DNA from: Calothrix anomala FACHB-343 | Lineage (GTDB): Bacteria; Cyanobacteriota; Cyanobacteriia; Cyanobacteriales; Nostocaceae | DNA: 64,000 bases | Direction of reading: 5' to 3' | NCBI RefSeq assembly: GCF_014696435.1 | Contig: NZ_JACJQG010000008.1 | Coordinates: 1 to 64,000, forward strand | Shown here: in pieces, positions 36,149 through 45,742 of the stretch | How the letters are laid out: each line of letters begins with the position of its first letter | How positions within the stretch are numbered: the stretch's first letter is position 1 | The notes under the pieces: model-generated | What the model was told of the DNA's origin: nothing | Database searches by the model: none | Seen by the model: only the letters and a program-made list of their open reading frames with translations | Position numbers and translations under genes: made by a program

Positions 36149-37279
36149 ATGCTTCCCTTCATTCGGTCAGATTTAGCTCAGTTTACAGCTTATAAACCAC
36201 ACCCCAGCAGCGATACAGCCGATGCAGTCGCTACACAATTCGATCGGCTAGATACTAATGAAAGTCCTTACGATTTACCGCCAGAGTTAAAAGAGAAACT
36301 AGCTTGGACTTATCAGCAAGTAATTGAAACAAATCGTTACCCCGATGGCGGACATGAAACACTCAAAGCTGCGATCGCTGATTATGTGAATGAGTCAGCA
36401 AATCTTTCATCATCTGCTGTCACTGCTTTGAATATTTCTGTGGGTAATGGTTCGGATGAACTGATTCGTTCTTTGTTAATAGCTACCTGTTTAAAAGGAG
36501 AAGGTAGTATTTTAGTTGCTAATCCCACCTTTTCTATGTATGGGATTTTAGCCAAAACCTTGGGTATTTCTGTAGTAGAAGTTGGCAGAAATACAACCAA
36601 TTTTGAAATTGATTTAGCCGCCGCAAAATCTGCAATCGCTCAAACCCAAAACCCTCCGATTCGGGTAGTTTTTGTCGTCCATCCTAATTCTCCCACCGCC
36701 AATTGTTTAACAGCAGCAGAGTTAGATTGGTTAAGAAGTTTGAGTCCAGAAATTTTAGTAGTAATTGATGAAGCGTACTTTGAATTTAGCCAAACTACCT
36801 TAGTTGCAGAATTATTACAACGTCCTAATTGGATTATATTACGCACCTTTTCTAAAGCTTTTCGGTTAGCAGCTTTGCGTGTCGGCTATTGTGTCGCCCA
36901 TCCAGATGCGATCGCCATTTTAGAAAAAGTCCGTTTACCTTATAATCTCCCTAGCTTCTCTATCGCTGCTGCCTTAGTAGCTTTACAAAACCGCCAAATA
37001 TTACTCGCATCAATTTCTCAAACCCTAACTGAACGGGAGAAATTAATCCAGGCGTTGTCACAATACCCAGCTTTCCAAATCACACCTAGCGCCGCTAACT
37101 TTATCTACCTGCAGATTGCTCAGAACACAGCTTTACAAAATCTTCATCAAAAGTTGAGACAATCTGGTACTCTGGTTCGCTTACTTCCCCAAGGATTACG
37201 AATTACAATCGGTACTCCAGATGAAAACGCCCGTACCCTCAATCGGATACAGGCTGCTGTGACAAATCTTGCATTTTAA
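36149..37279 (+). CDS. hisC: HisC, histidinol-phosphate aminotransferase
   Basis: A 376-aa PLP enzyme of fold type I that converts imidazole acetol phosphate to histidinol phosphate with glutamate. The PLP Lys is in [15 protein letters not shown] at K236; other landmarks are [29 protein letters not shown] and [10 protein letters not shown]. Length is normal. Cyanobacteria often carry two HisC-like genes, and this could also act on aromatic amino acids. It follows the YqiA-like gene by 145 bp with STRR-type DNA between them. Confidence 0.9.
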   Translation: MLPFIRSDLAQFTAYKPHPSSDTADAVATQFDRLDTNESPYDLPPELKEKLAWTYQQVIETNRYPDGGHETLKAAIADYVNESANLSSSAVTALNISVGNGSDELIRSLLIATCLKGEGSILVANPTFSMYGILAKTLGISVVEVGRNTTNFEIDLAAAKSAIAQTQNPPIRVVFVVHPNSPTANCLTAAELDWLRSLSPEILVVIDEAYFEFSQTTLVAELLQRPNWIILRTFSKAFRLAALRVGYCVAHPDAIAILEKVRLPYNLPSFSIAAALVALQNRQILLASISQTLTEREKLIQALSQYPAFQITPSAANFIYLQIAQNTALQNLHQKLRQSGTLVRLLPQGLRITIGTPDENARTLNRIQAAVTNLAF

Positions 37280-37291
37280 TTATCAACTTAC

Positions 37292-37846
37292 TTAGTAATT
37301 AAATCTACTCTCTATACCACCGCCCAAACGGCGTACCACACTCACCGTTTGTGGCAACACACCTACTAACATAGCAAAAGTAATATCTGGTAAACTAGCT
37401 ACAGTTTCCAGAGGAAAGTATTGTTCAAATTGATCGAGAATCTTTTGCACTCTTTGATGAGGTACGGGATTTTCTGTAATTTGCTTAATTAAGCGAATCC
37501 ATTGCCGCCTAATTAAATAAGCTTTCTGGCGCTCATCATAGGATTCGGGAGTTAATAAAGACAAATTACCAATAGCTAAAACCCCTTGGCAATCACAATC
37601 ATATTCTCCGCCAACAGCAGCCCCAGGGCCAGCAAACTCAGCGTGATAGCGTTTAAAAAGAATTAAACCATTCCGTTTGCGACTATTGACGATAAACACT
37701 TTTCCACTATGCAGTAGTGTGAGGATATCCGAGCCTTGCGATTGCTCAGTTCCATCTGGCATGACAAGATAGTCAATGAAAGTGGTTTCAGGATAATAAG
37801 TTGATACCATAGGAATCTGATAGCGTTGGCATTGTTCGCTATCCAT
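37292..37846 (-). CDS. Cyanobacterial protein with possible C-terminal HTH
   Basis: A 184-aa cytoplasmic protein I cannot assign to a named family. The N-terminal two-thirds is rich in short beta strands (TFIDYLVMPDG, GKVFIVNSRKRNGLILFKRY). The last 30 residues (LPDITFAMLVGVLPQTVSVVRRLGG) resemble the helix-turn-helix of CRP-like regulators, where the pattern is LA-x2-LG-x2-(P/R)-(Q/E)-TVSR. If so, it is a transcription factor. It is convergent with hisC, 12 bp apart. Confidence 0.5.
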   Translation of the reverse strand: MDSEQCQRYQIPMVSTYYPETTFIDYLVMPDGTEQSQGSDILTLLHSGKVFIVNSRKRNGLILFKRYHAEFAGPGAAVGGEYDCDCQGVLAIGNLSLLTPESYDERQKAYLIRRQWIRLIKQITENPVPHQRVQKILDQFEQYFPLETVASLPDITFAMLVGVLPQTVSVVRRLGGGIESRFNY

Positions 37847-38565
37847 GTTTTTTTAGATTGGCAAATAATTGACTAGTAGTATGCACTAAAAAACGTAACT
37901 TGTTGTTCAATCAAATGAAATTTTGATTTTTCTTATTATTAGGAAGCCTTGCGTAAATTATGAATTAAATAAATTAGATTGAACAATTGAGTTATTACAT
38001 TCTATGAAATTTAACTTGATTTGTCTCCTGTTTATAATGAACTTTTTTTAAAGTTTTTATAAAGATGAATCTCGTAAATACAAAGTTATGATGAGGAAAT
38101 AATATTTTAGCCAAATTAATTTACTGTATTATATTCTTTATTTATCTTAATGTATCCATTATGTAGTATAACAACCCAGAAATAAATTAGCCATGAGGAA
38201 GAGATGAAAATCTGCCTCTTAGCTAGTTGTCTATTCTACCTATTCTAGTAGATATTTGCCCAAATTAGCTGTTAGAGCTTGAATAACGATAATTTAAAAT
38301 TATTAGTAAATAAATCGAACCTATCAAGAAATTCTATTTTAGAATTTTACTGACAACCTCTTTATTACCGAGGATTTATCATAAAATTTCTGGTTATAGA
38401 GTTTCTAATTGTGAATGCAAACACCTTTATTTGCAGGTTAAATCTTCAGAATTATCAGCTTCCATCCTAGTTTCAACTAGATGAAATCTATAGTAATCCT
38501 ATTTGATAGATGAACAAAAAGGACAAAGAAGATAAGGAAGACAAGGAGGATAGGCATTTGTCAAT
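37847..38565. other. AT-rich spacer without a supported gene
   Basis: About 720 bp with scattered stops in all frames and no RNA gene that I can fold by eye. The right end has purine-rich GGACAAAGAAGATAAGG words (38517-38555), related to the GACAAGG tandem repeats at 29790. Confidence 0.5.
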
Positions 38566-38672
38566 TAGACTTCTGGCAAAAGTCTTGGTTTTCTTTTTCT
38601 GTTTTGCGTCTACCCTGCCTTAAGCTGCTCTGCGTCTATGGGTGATACAAAAAAATATTTATGCAAGAGACT
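38566..38672. repeat. MITE-like element, AGACTTCTTGCA ends (copy 2)
   Basis: Ends TAGACTTCTGGCAAAAGTC and TTTATGCAAGAGACT, interior with GCGTCTACCC and CTGCGTCT words as in the copy at 4917. It is followed by GCCCCTA tandem repeats (38745-38778) up to the acetyltransferase gene. Confidence 0.6.
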
Positions 38673-38789
38673 CCATGAGCTACGCTCACAAAGAACAATA
38701 AAAATCGATCTTCTCTAATCTAAGCGCCCCTATTTCTCAAGCTAGCCCTTAGCCCCTAGCCCCTAGCCCCTAGCCCCTAATTATCCATC

Positions 38790-39362
38790 TCAGGCGCTAA
38801 CATCATTGCTCAGATGTTTGTGCAATAAAATCTGATTTACAGATTTTGGCCAAAATAAATTCCAATTAGATTCTACCTTATGAACTCTGTACCCTAACTT
38901 GCAATAAAGTTGCCTTGCTTGATGATTATTTTCTAAAACATGTAAATATAAATCTTGAAATCCCCATTCTTGAGAAACCTTTTCGCAATTTTTTAGTAAC
39001 CCTGACGCCAAGCCATGCCGACGATATTGTGGTCGAACAGCTAAATTAGACAGATAGGGAAAACTTCTGCCAGTATGTGCCCAGGAATGACTAAACCGTA
39101 CACCTAATTCTACAGTTCCCACCAGGTTATTAACTGTATCTTTAGTAGTATCAGCAGCAACTAGGCAAATATGATGAGGCGCAGGTGATGCCAAGCGGTG
39201 CTTCAAATCTTCATAAATACCCAAACGTAGTAATGGAAAAGCCCATCCCCAGATACCCTGTTGCGAGTGGAAACTTTCAGTAATGATTTGGGCAACTCCA
39301 TATAAATCGGCAGGTGTTGCTGCACGGATCTGAAATTGGCACTCAGACAGATCCGCAGGCAT
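38790..39362 (-). CDS. GNAT-family N-acetyltransferase
   Basis: About 190 aa with the GNAT fold: FQIRAATPADLYGVAQII at the start, then LSNLAVRPQYRRHGLASGLL, which contains the acetyl-CoA-binding R/Q-x2-G-x-G/A motif, and ENNHQARQLYCKLGYRV. It transfers an acetyl group to an unknown amine. I choose ATG 39362 because the domain begins ten residues later. An in-frame TTG at 39449 would add 29 residues with no family match. It is flanked by repeat-rich spacers on both sides. Confidence 0.85.
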   Translation of the reverse strand: MPADLSECQFQIRAATPADLYGVAQIITESFHSQQGIWGWAFPLLRLGIYEDLKHRLASPAPHHICLVAADTTKDTVNNLVGTVELGVRFSHSWAHTGRSFPYLSNLAVRPQYRRHGLASGLLKNCEKVSQEWGFQDLYLHVLENNHQARQLYCKLGYRVHKVESNWNLFWPKSVNQILLHKHLSNDVSA

Positions 39363-39804
39363 TATTACTGGCTCTTGGCGGTATGTGTTAAAAAACCAGG
39401 ATGTCAAGGCTAGTTTACTATTAATTACATTTAGGGGAATTTTTCTCAAATATCCTCAAATACTTTACTACTTTCTGAAAACTCTCAGCAAACGATCGCT
39501 TTGATGCACAAGACAGGACAAATTCTGCTGTAAGCGCGCCACTAATCAATTGTAGTGGTCAACTGGAGAACATATTCCTTACTCAATATAATGTATCCTA
39601 ACCAAAATAGAATATTTCAACTACAGCGATCGCCATCATATAGAAATTTAAGTAAGTGTAGCTAGGGGCTAGGGACGAGGAAGACAAGAAATTTTAGATT
39701 TTGGATTTTAGATTTTAGATTGAAATCCAAAATCGCAAATCTAAAATCCAAAATTGTTTCATGCCCTCGTTGTGTGATTGATCGAATGAGGGGCTAGCTT
39801 GAAT

Positions 39805-39896
39805 AGGACTTACGCACAAACTACGGAAGAATCAAACCGCGAAGACACGAAGGACACGAAGAAATAAGAGTTTCAAAGGTATTTTGCGTAAGTCCT
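39805..39896. repeat. MITE-like element, AGGACTTACGCA ends (copy 1)
   Basis: AGGACTTACGCACAAA and TTTTGCGTAAGTCCT are inverted ends around about 60 bp with CGAAGACACGAAGGACACG words. A second copy lies at 61583. The wider spacer (39363-40474) also has TCTAAAATCC repeats and an ACAGACGCGAT palindrome; I see no gene in it. Confidence 0.7.
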
Positions 39897-39925
39897 GTTG
39901 AAAATAGCGTTGACTATTGACTATT

Positions 39926-39953
39926 GTACAGACGCGATTAATCGCGTCTCTAC
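39926..39953. repeat. ACAGACGCGATTAATCGCGTCTCT palindrome
   Basis: Arms GTACAGACGCGAT and ATCGCGTCTCTAC pair almost perfectly. Relatives are at 35306, 51435, 53542 and 62204. Confidence 0.75.
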
Positions 39954-40474
39954 TGACTATTGACTCTTCAGCGATATTTTCTCGTTAGGGACTAACTTGA
40001 GGAATTATGCTAAATATAGGTATAAATTAATATCAGAGTATCAGCATTGTCTGATTCTGAGAATATTGCTGACTTTCTCCTGCCGATCATAAATAAAATT
40101 TACCTAAAAGTGTTAGTGCAACTGCTGTAACGGGAAAACTTAATATGCAGCTACAGATGGATTTTTCAGCCAGCCTTGAGTGCTGTATGTGTATAGTGTT
40201 TTGACGCTTCTCGCTGGAGGTGAGGAAAGATTTGGTAAGCATCGACTCTGTAAAACTAAAACTAAATCACAAAGCAATTGCCTTGCTTCAGAGTGAATGG
40301 CAATCATTACCAGTCATTGAGGCGAATTATTGTGAGTAAATGCTTTAACACTCAGCACTCAAGTAGCCATACAGCCTTATTCGTCAAAATGCTCTGCTCT
40401 TACCTGACTCAGAAACATCCCTGTCTGATCAGATTATTCTTTATCCAACTGCCGTTGCAGCAGGAAAGCGGTGC

Positions 40475-43400
40475 ATGAAATCCCAACAAGCAAACAGTAA
40501 GCCGAAAATATTGGTTGTTGATGATGAACCCGACAACCTTGACTTGCTTTACCGCACCTTTTATCGCGATTACAAGGTGCTAAGGGCAACTTCTGGCCCG
40601 GCCGCATTGGATCTGCTGGCACAAGAGGGAGAGGTCTCTGTGATCATCTCCGATCAGCGAATGCCAATCATGAGCGGTACAGAATTTTTGAGCCTGACAG
40701 CGACTCAATATCCAGATATTATCCGGATTATTTTAACGGGCTACACCGATGTCGAAGACTTAGTGGAAGCCATCAACGCTGGTAAGGTCTTCAAATATGT
40801 TACTAAACCCTGGGAAGCAGAAGAACTTAAAGCCGTAGTCCGCCAAGCTTTGGATACTCATAATGTCCTCAAAGCTCGTACTCGCGAACTCACACGTACA
40901 CTGCGTCAGGAATCACTACTAAATACTGTTACGAATACAATTCGTAGTGCTTTAGACTATCGGCAAATTTTGCAAGCGATTGTCGATACAGTAGGTCATA
41001 TGTTGGAAGTGGATGTATGTTTGTTGCGTCCCTTTCAAGATGGACAATTGGTAGATGAAGGATTTATTTATCAGAAAACTGCTTCTGGAGAAGTGAAGCA
41101 GGAAGCAGATAATTCTTCTGCTTTATCTGGTGATGCTTTGCTGTCGCCATCTTTATTAGCTGAGACTGTCTGGGAAACTCGCGAAGTCCAAGTAATTCAT
41201 CATGTAGCCGATGATGAACGCATCCAAGGCGATCGCGCTGAACTAGAACAACGCAGAACCGCTTTTACGGCGGCGAAGATTGACTCTAGTTTGATTGTGC
41301 CGCTAATTTGCCAACAAGAACTGATGGCAGTATTGGCATTACACCAATGCTCCGAATCCCGAATTTGGAAGGAAGAGGAAGTACAGTTGGTGTTGATGGT
41401 AGCAGATCAGGCGGCGCTAGCTTTATCTCAAGCTTATACTTACGAGCAAGTACGTGCTTTAGCTAAACGAGAAGCACTAATTAATACGGTTACTACGGCG
41501 ATTCGCTCTAGCCTCGATCCGCAAGATATCTTTGCTGCGATTACCGAACAACTTGGACAAGCCTTACAGGTGAATGGCTGTGTTTTATCTTTATGGACAG
41601 AGGAAGATGAATTTGTTCAATGTGTAGGATTGTATGACAGTTCTCAAGATTTAGACAGTAGCATTCAGTCTGTCCAGGAGCAAATTTTAAGTAAGAATCA
41701 TCACTATGTAGCAGAAGAATTACCTAATTCCCAAACGCCAATTAAGGAAAATCCGATTCTGCAGGAAATTTTGCGCACACAAGAACCTGTGGTAATTGCT
41801 GATATGAGCAATTGCCCTGTAGAAATTAGAGGATTTGATTTACCTTTGAAAAAGCCGGCGCGATCGCTCATGGTTGTGCCATTATTGGCTGATGGTAAAT
41901 GTATCGGTAGTATTACCCTCAGAGAAGGTAACAAATCACGCCGATGGTTGGCTTCGGAGATTGAACTGGCTAAAGCAGTAGCAGCACAAGCAGCGATCGC
42001 TGTACAACAATCACGTTTATATCAAAAAACTCGCGACCAAGCCGAACGCTTGTTGCAATTAGATAAACAAAAAACCGAATTTTTCCAAAATATATCTCAC
42101 GAGTTTCGGACACCAATTACCTTAATTCAAGGGCCTTTAGAATCAGCAGTTAGTAATGGTGATGGATTATCTTACGCTCAAAGTGCGATCGCTTTGCGTA
42201 ACTCCCGGCGATTGCTCAGATTAGTAAATCAACTACTAGATCTACAACGCCTAGATGCGGGGAGAATGCAGCCTAGTTTCCGTCCCTACGATTTAGACGA
42301 ATTTGTCAGTCAAATTGTTGAATCTTTTCGTCCCTACTGTGAGAAAAAAGGACTGCATCTCATTACTGATTTAGATAAATGTCCTCAAGTTTATTTGGAC
42401 ATGGAAAAATTTGACAAGGTTGTTTATAACCTGCTGTCAAATGCGATGAAGTTTACTCCCGAAGGGGGGACAATCGCCGTTAGGTTAATATCTCAAGGTA
42501 ATAGTTGCATTTTACAGGTACAAGACACGGGAATTGGTATTGTTAAAGAGCAAATTCCCTACCTATTTGAGCGGTTCCGCCAAGCTGAAGGTTCGGAAAA
42601 TCGCTCTTATGAAGGTAGTGGTTTGGGTTTGGCTTTAGTCAAGGAATTAGTAGAACTGCACGGCGGTAAAGTCACTGTAGAATCAGTTTACGGTGAAGGT
42701 ACAACCTTTACACTGCGGTTGTTGGTTGGTAGCATTCACTTACCAGCAGACCAAGTGCAGGATACACCTTGTGAAGTCAATACCAGTCGCGCCAGTGTAG
42801 AATTGGCAGATTTAGAACTAGTAGAGCCAATTGGAGACAATATCGGCAATTTACCATTAGAAATATCAGCAAGTGCTGATTCTCAGGAGCCATCAGTAAA
42901 TAATAATGGTCATCATCCTAAATCTGCACATGCGATTCTGGTAGTAGATGATAACCCAGACTTGCGCACCTATGTATCTGAGATTATTCGCAACAATGGC
43001 TATCAAGTCCATACAGCGCGTAACGGTGCAGAAGGATTACAGATAGCGCAAAAAGTGTTACCAAGTTTGATTATTACTGATTTAATGATGCCTTTGGTGA
43101 CCGGATTAGAAATGATTCGGATGATTCGTCAGGAAGAAAAACTCAAAGGAACGCCAATCATTTTGCTGACAGCTAAAGTTGATGAAGAAACCCGGATTGA
43201 AAGTACAGAACATGGTGCGGATGCTTATTTAGCTAAACCATTTAATGACAGGGAATTACTAGCAGAAGTTAGAAATCTCTTGGCTTTAAAGGAAAATGAA
43301 CGTCGGGTATTAGAGTTAAATACTTATCTCACAGAATCTGTATTAAAACGCTTTTTACCGCCTGTATTGGTGAAAAAAGCAGCAACCGGAGATTTAACCT

Positions 43401-44008
43401 TAGATTTGCGACCAGAACCGCGCTTAATCACAGTTTTATTTAGTGATATAGTTGGTTTTACTCAATTAGCAAATACTCTGAGATCTCGCAGAGTAGCCGA
43501 GTTGCTCAATGAGTATTTAGAAGGTATGACCAAGGCTGTGTTTGACAATGGTGGCACTGTGGATAAATTTATGGGAGATGCTATCTTGGCATTATACGGA
43601 GCGCCAGAAGAATTAACACCCAACGAGCAGGTGCGCCGTGCGATTAATACAGCTAGAGCAATGCATCGTTCTTTAGATCAGTTGAATCAACGCTGGCGCG
43701 ATCGCGGTATCTTTGAGTCTAATGGACATTCTGGTGTCAAATTCCGTTGTGGTATCCACCAAGGTACAGCCGTGGTAGGTATGTTTGGGAGTGCTGAACG
43801 TGCTGATTACACTGCTATTGGGCCGAGTGTCAATATTGCAGCGCGGTTACAAGCTGCAGCTATTCCCGGTACAATCTTAGTCTCTGCGGCTGTAGCCGAT
43901 TATTTACAGGATGAAGAAATTACCAAAGTCAGTCCCTTAGAACTTAAAGGAGTAGATGAAACAGTTCTTACCTTCTCTGTCTCTGCGGATGTTATGGCTA
44001 ATCGCTAA
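40475..44008 (+). CDS. cyaC: CyaC-type hybrid histidine kinase / adenylate cyclase
   Basis: A 1177-aa protein with the domain order REC (about 10-125; phospho-Asp in ISDQRMP), GAF (150-320), GAF (340-510), HisKA (525-590; His in ISHEFRTP), HATPase (640-750; DTGIGI, GSGLGLALV), REC (815-935; TDLMMP) and class III cyclase (975-1165; VLFSDIVGFT, FMGDAILALYG, SVNIAARLQ). This is the architecture of CyaC, the main cyclase of Anabaena and Spirulina, in which phosphotransfer to the receiver next to the catalytic domain controls cAMP synthesis. Both metal-binding Asp residues of the cyclase (in FSDIVGF and FMGDAI) are present. AGGAAA precedes the ATG by 7 nt. Confidence 0.92.
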   Translation: MKSQQANSKPKILVVDDEPDNLDLLYRTFYRDYKVLRATSGPAALDLLAQEGEVSVIISDQRMPIMSGTEFLSLTATQYPDIIRIILTGYTDVEDLVEAINAGKVFKYVTKPWEAEELKAVVRQALDTHNVLKARTRELTRTLRQESLLNTVTNTIRSALDYRQILQAIVDTVGHMLEVDVCLLRPFQDGQLVDEGFIYQKTASGEVKQEADNSSALSGDALLSPSLLAETVWETREVQVIHHVADDERIQGDRAELEQRRTAFTAAKIDSSLIVPLICQQELMAVLALHQCSESRIWKEEEVQLVLMVADQAALALSQAYTYEQVRALAKREALINTVTTAIRSSLDPQDIFAAITEQLGQALQVNGCVLSLWTEEDEFVQCVGLYDSSQDLDSSIQSVQEQILSKNHHYVAEELPNSQTPIKENPILQEILRTQEPVVIADMSNCPVEIRGFDLPLKKPARSLMVVPLLADGKCIGSITLREGNKSRRWLASEIELAKAVAAQAAIAVQQSRLYQKTRDQAERLLQLDKQKTEFFQNISHEFRTPITLIQGPLESAVSNGDGLSYAQSAIALRNSRRLLRLVNQLLDLQRLDAGRMQPSFRPYDLDEFVSQIVESFRPYCEKKGLHLITDLDKCPQVYLDMEKFDKVVYNLLSNAMKFTPEGGTIAVRLISQGNSCILQVQDTGIGIVKEQIPYLFERFRQAEGSENRSYEGSGLGLALVKELVELHGGKVTVESVYGEGTTFTLRLLVGSIHLPADQVQDTPCEVNTSRASVELADLELVEPIGDNIGNLPLEISASADSQEPSVNNNGHHPKSAHAILVVDDNPDLRTYVSEIIRNNGYQVHTARNGAEGLQIAQKVLPSLIITDLMMPLVTGLEMIRMIRQEEKLKGTPIILLTAKVDEETRIESTEHGADAYLAKPFNDRELLAEVRNLLALKENERRVLELNTYLTESVLKRFLPPVLVKKAATGDLTLDLRPEPRLITVLFSDIVGFTQLANTLRSRRVAELLNEYLEGMTKAVFDNGGTVDKFMGDAILALYGAPEELTPNEQVRRAINTARAMHRSLDQLNQRWRDRGIFESNGHSGVKFRCGIHQGTAVVGMFGSAERADYTAIGPSVNIAARLQAAAIPGTILVSAAVADYLQDEEITKVSPLELKGVDETVLTFSVSADVMANR

Positions 44009-44082
44009 AATTAAACTGGATTTGGAAGCGTTACTCTGGTAAAGGATAATAGCGCCCAATCAGATCCAGTTTGAAATTTAAT

Positions 44083-45174
44083 ATGACACCATCAGTTGCA
44101 GATCAAACTTCAACTCTAGCAAAGGACTGGAGACGACATACAGACCCACCTGGTTTGTGGGTAGCTGTAGTCATAGGTTCATTGAGCCTGCACTTAATAG
44201 CGTTCTGGTTGATTCTCTCTTATCAATCCAGTTTATTGCGGCGACAGCAAAGTCAAGCCGCGATTCCGATTGAAATTGTCGAAATTGCGCCGCAACCGAA
44301 ATCAACAATTAAACCAAGAGTAAAAGTACAACCTGCTACCTCTCCACCAAAATCAGTACCATCAAAGCCTTTATCTAGCAATCAAAAATTACCAGTTACA
44401 ACAAAACCCACCGCTACTAATACTGAAGAGAAAAATGCTGTAGCGATCGCACAGCAACGCCAACAAGAATTAGCTGTACAAAAACAGCGCGAATTAGCCG
44501 CACAACAGCGCCAACAGGAATTAGCCGCACAAAAACAGCGCGAATTAGCTGCACAACAGCGCCAACAGCAATTAGCTGCACAAAAACAGCGCGAATTAGC
44601 CGCACAACAACGCCAACAGGAATTAGCTGCACAAAAACAGCGCGAATTAGCCGCACAACAGCGTCAACAGCAACTAGCCGAACAGCAACGCCAAAGAGAA
44701 TTAGCTGAACAGCAACGCCAACCAGAATTAGCCTCACAAAGTCCACAAGGGGGTCAAGAAAAGCTACCACCTCCACCTACACCTCATTCTAGTGGAGGGT
44801 TGTTTGCGCGTTGGGTTCCTTTGAGTGAAGCAGAACAGAGAGGAATACCATCGCGATCGCCTATACCAGAGGATTTGAAACTAGCTGAACATATTGGTAC
44901 GAACGAAAAAAAAGTTGAATCAATTTATATCAACAGCAACCTAGATTTGCCTGTAGTGGAGTTTTTAGTATCGTTAGTCATTGATAACACTGGTAAGTTT
45001 ATCGAAGCTGACGTGATAGATCCAGCAATCCCCAAAGCACAAAGAAGTGATTATGAGCAATATGCTAATGATGTGTTCCAAGGGGAGAAATTTCAGCCAG
45101 CCTACTACCCTGACGGCAGGACACCACCAGAATTAACCAATCGATTTGTGCGTTTGCGAATAGAACGCCAATAG
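44083..45174 (+). CDS. TonB-like protein with Gln-rich coiled-coil repeats
   Basis: About 363 aa: a short cytoplasmic N-terminus, one membrane helix at about 27-48 (GLWVAVVIGSLSLHLIAFWLIL, shared style with TonB), a Pro/Lys linker, then eight or so repeats of AAQKQRELAAQQRQQEL (about 120-220). The C-terminal domain (about 250-360) resembles TonB_C (VVEFLVSLVIDNTGKFIEAD). It may transmit energy to an outer-membrane receptor or span the periplasm as a scaffold. I use ATG 44083; an in-frame TTG four codons upstream is the alternative. It follows cyaC by 74 bp and may be co-transcribed. A DNA repeat unit underlies the Gln-rich part. Confidence 0.75.
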   Translation: MTPSVADQTSTLAKDWRRHTDPPGLWVAVVIGSLSLHLIAFWLILSYQSSLLRRQQSQAAIPIEIVEIAPQPKSTIKPRVKVQPATSPPKSVPSKPLSSNQKLPVTTKPTATNTEEKNAVAIAQQRQQELAVQKQRELAAQQRQQELAAQKQRELAAQQRQQQLAAQKQRELAAQQRQQELAAQKQRELAAQQRQQQLAEQQRQRELAEQQRQPELASQSPQGGQEKLPPPPTPHSSGGLFARWVPLSEAEQRGIPSRSPIPEDLKLAEHIGTNEKKVESIYINSNLDLPVVEFLVSLVIDNTGKFIEADVIDPAIPKAQRSDYEQYANDVFQGEKFQPAYYPDGRTPPELTNRFVRLRIERQ

Positions 45175-45234
45175 CTGAGATTGAGTACTTGAATTATCGC
45201 GATCGCTGTGCTATTATTATAAAGTTGGAAATCT

Positions 45235-45305
45235 GCGGGCGTAGTTTAGTGGTAAAACTATAGCCTTCCAAGCTATTAATGCGGGTTCGATTCCCGCCGC
45301 CCGCT
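45235..45305 (+). tRNA. tRNA-Gly (TCC anticodon)
   Basis: Complete cloverleaf: acceptor GCGGGCG/CGCCCGC, short D-arm, anticodon stem ATAGC/GCTAT with loop CTTCCAA (anticodon TCC at 45267-45269), T-arm GCGGG/CCCGC with loop TTCGATT, discriminator T. No CCA is encoded. A strong terminator follows. Confidence 0.96.
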
Positions 45306-45313
45306 TATTCAGT

Positions 45314-45349
45314 AAAACCCCTGAGAGTAAAGACTTTCAGGGGTTTTTT
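45314..45349 (+). terminator. Rho-independent terminator after tRNA-Gly
   Basis: An 11-bp stem AAAACCCCTGA/TCAGGGGTTTT with a 12-nt loop, followed by TT. It lies 9 bp after the tRNA and ends its transcript. Confidence 0.9.
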
Positions 45350-45742
45350 AGTTGTTCTAGATAGTAGAAGCAATGGTACATATATACTATTAAAAGTGTA
45401 AAAATTGGGGTAGTTTGGGTGTAAATTGGGTGTAAAACAATTAGAACAAATATACTAATAACCTATGTAATCCTAGACCTAAACCCTGAACTGTTCACGC
45501 TAGAAATTTGCGTTTTGCAGATCCTTTTAATTGGGATGCTGTTTATTTCAATAGTTGTTGCAGTGAAGAAGTTAATACTATAGACACCCCTACTGCACCC
45601 AAAATTTCAATCATTATTACTGAATTTACTCCAAAAAGGGAGAGAGCGGCAATCGATGGCTGTAGTTTTCTCCCTTTCCTACAATTATTATTATCTTTTG
45701 CTGGGATGTTTTATTTTTTGTAAGTCCCTAAATTTGCGTAAT
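45350..45742. other. Spacer downstream of tRNA-Gly
   Basis: A direct duplication of TTGGGTGTAAA stands at 45413-45436. A second hairpin, AAAGGGAGA/TCTCCCTTT with a 25-nt loop (45635-45677), could end transcription from the right. A 71-codon TTG ORF (45508-45723) overlaps this hairpin and has no family match, so I do not call it. I see no integrase or attachment-site duplication of the tRNA end. Confidence 0.5.

Noticed and set aside
45508-45723. 71-codon ORF after tRNA-Gly, and a possible integration site
   Set aside because: TTG start, no family match, overlaps a hairpin; no integrase nearby and no duplicated tRNA 3' end.
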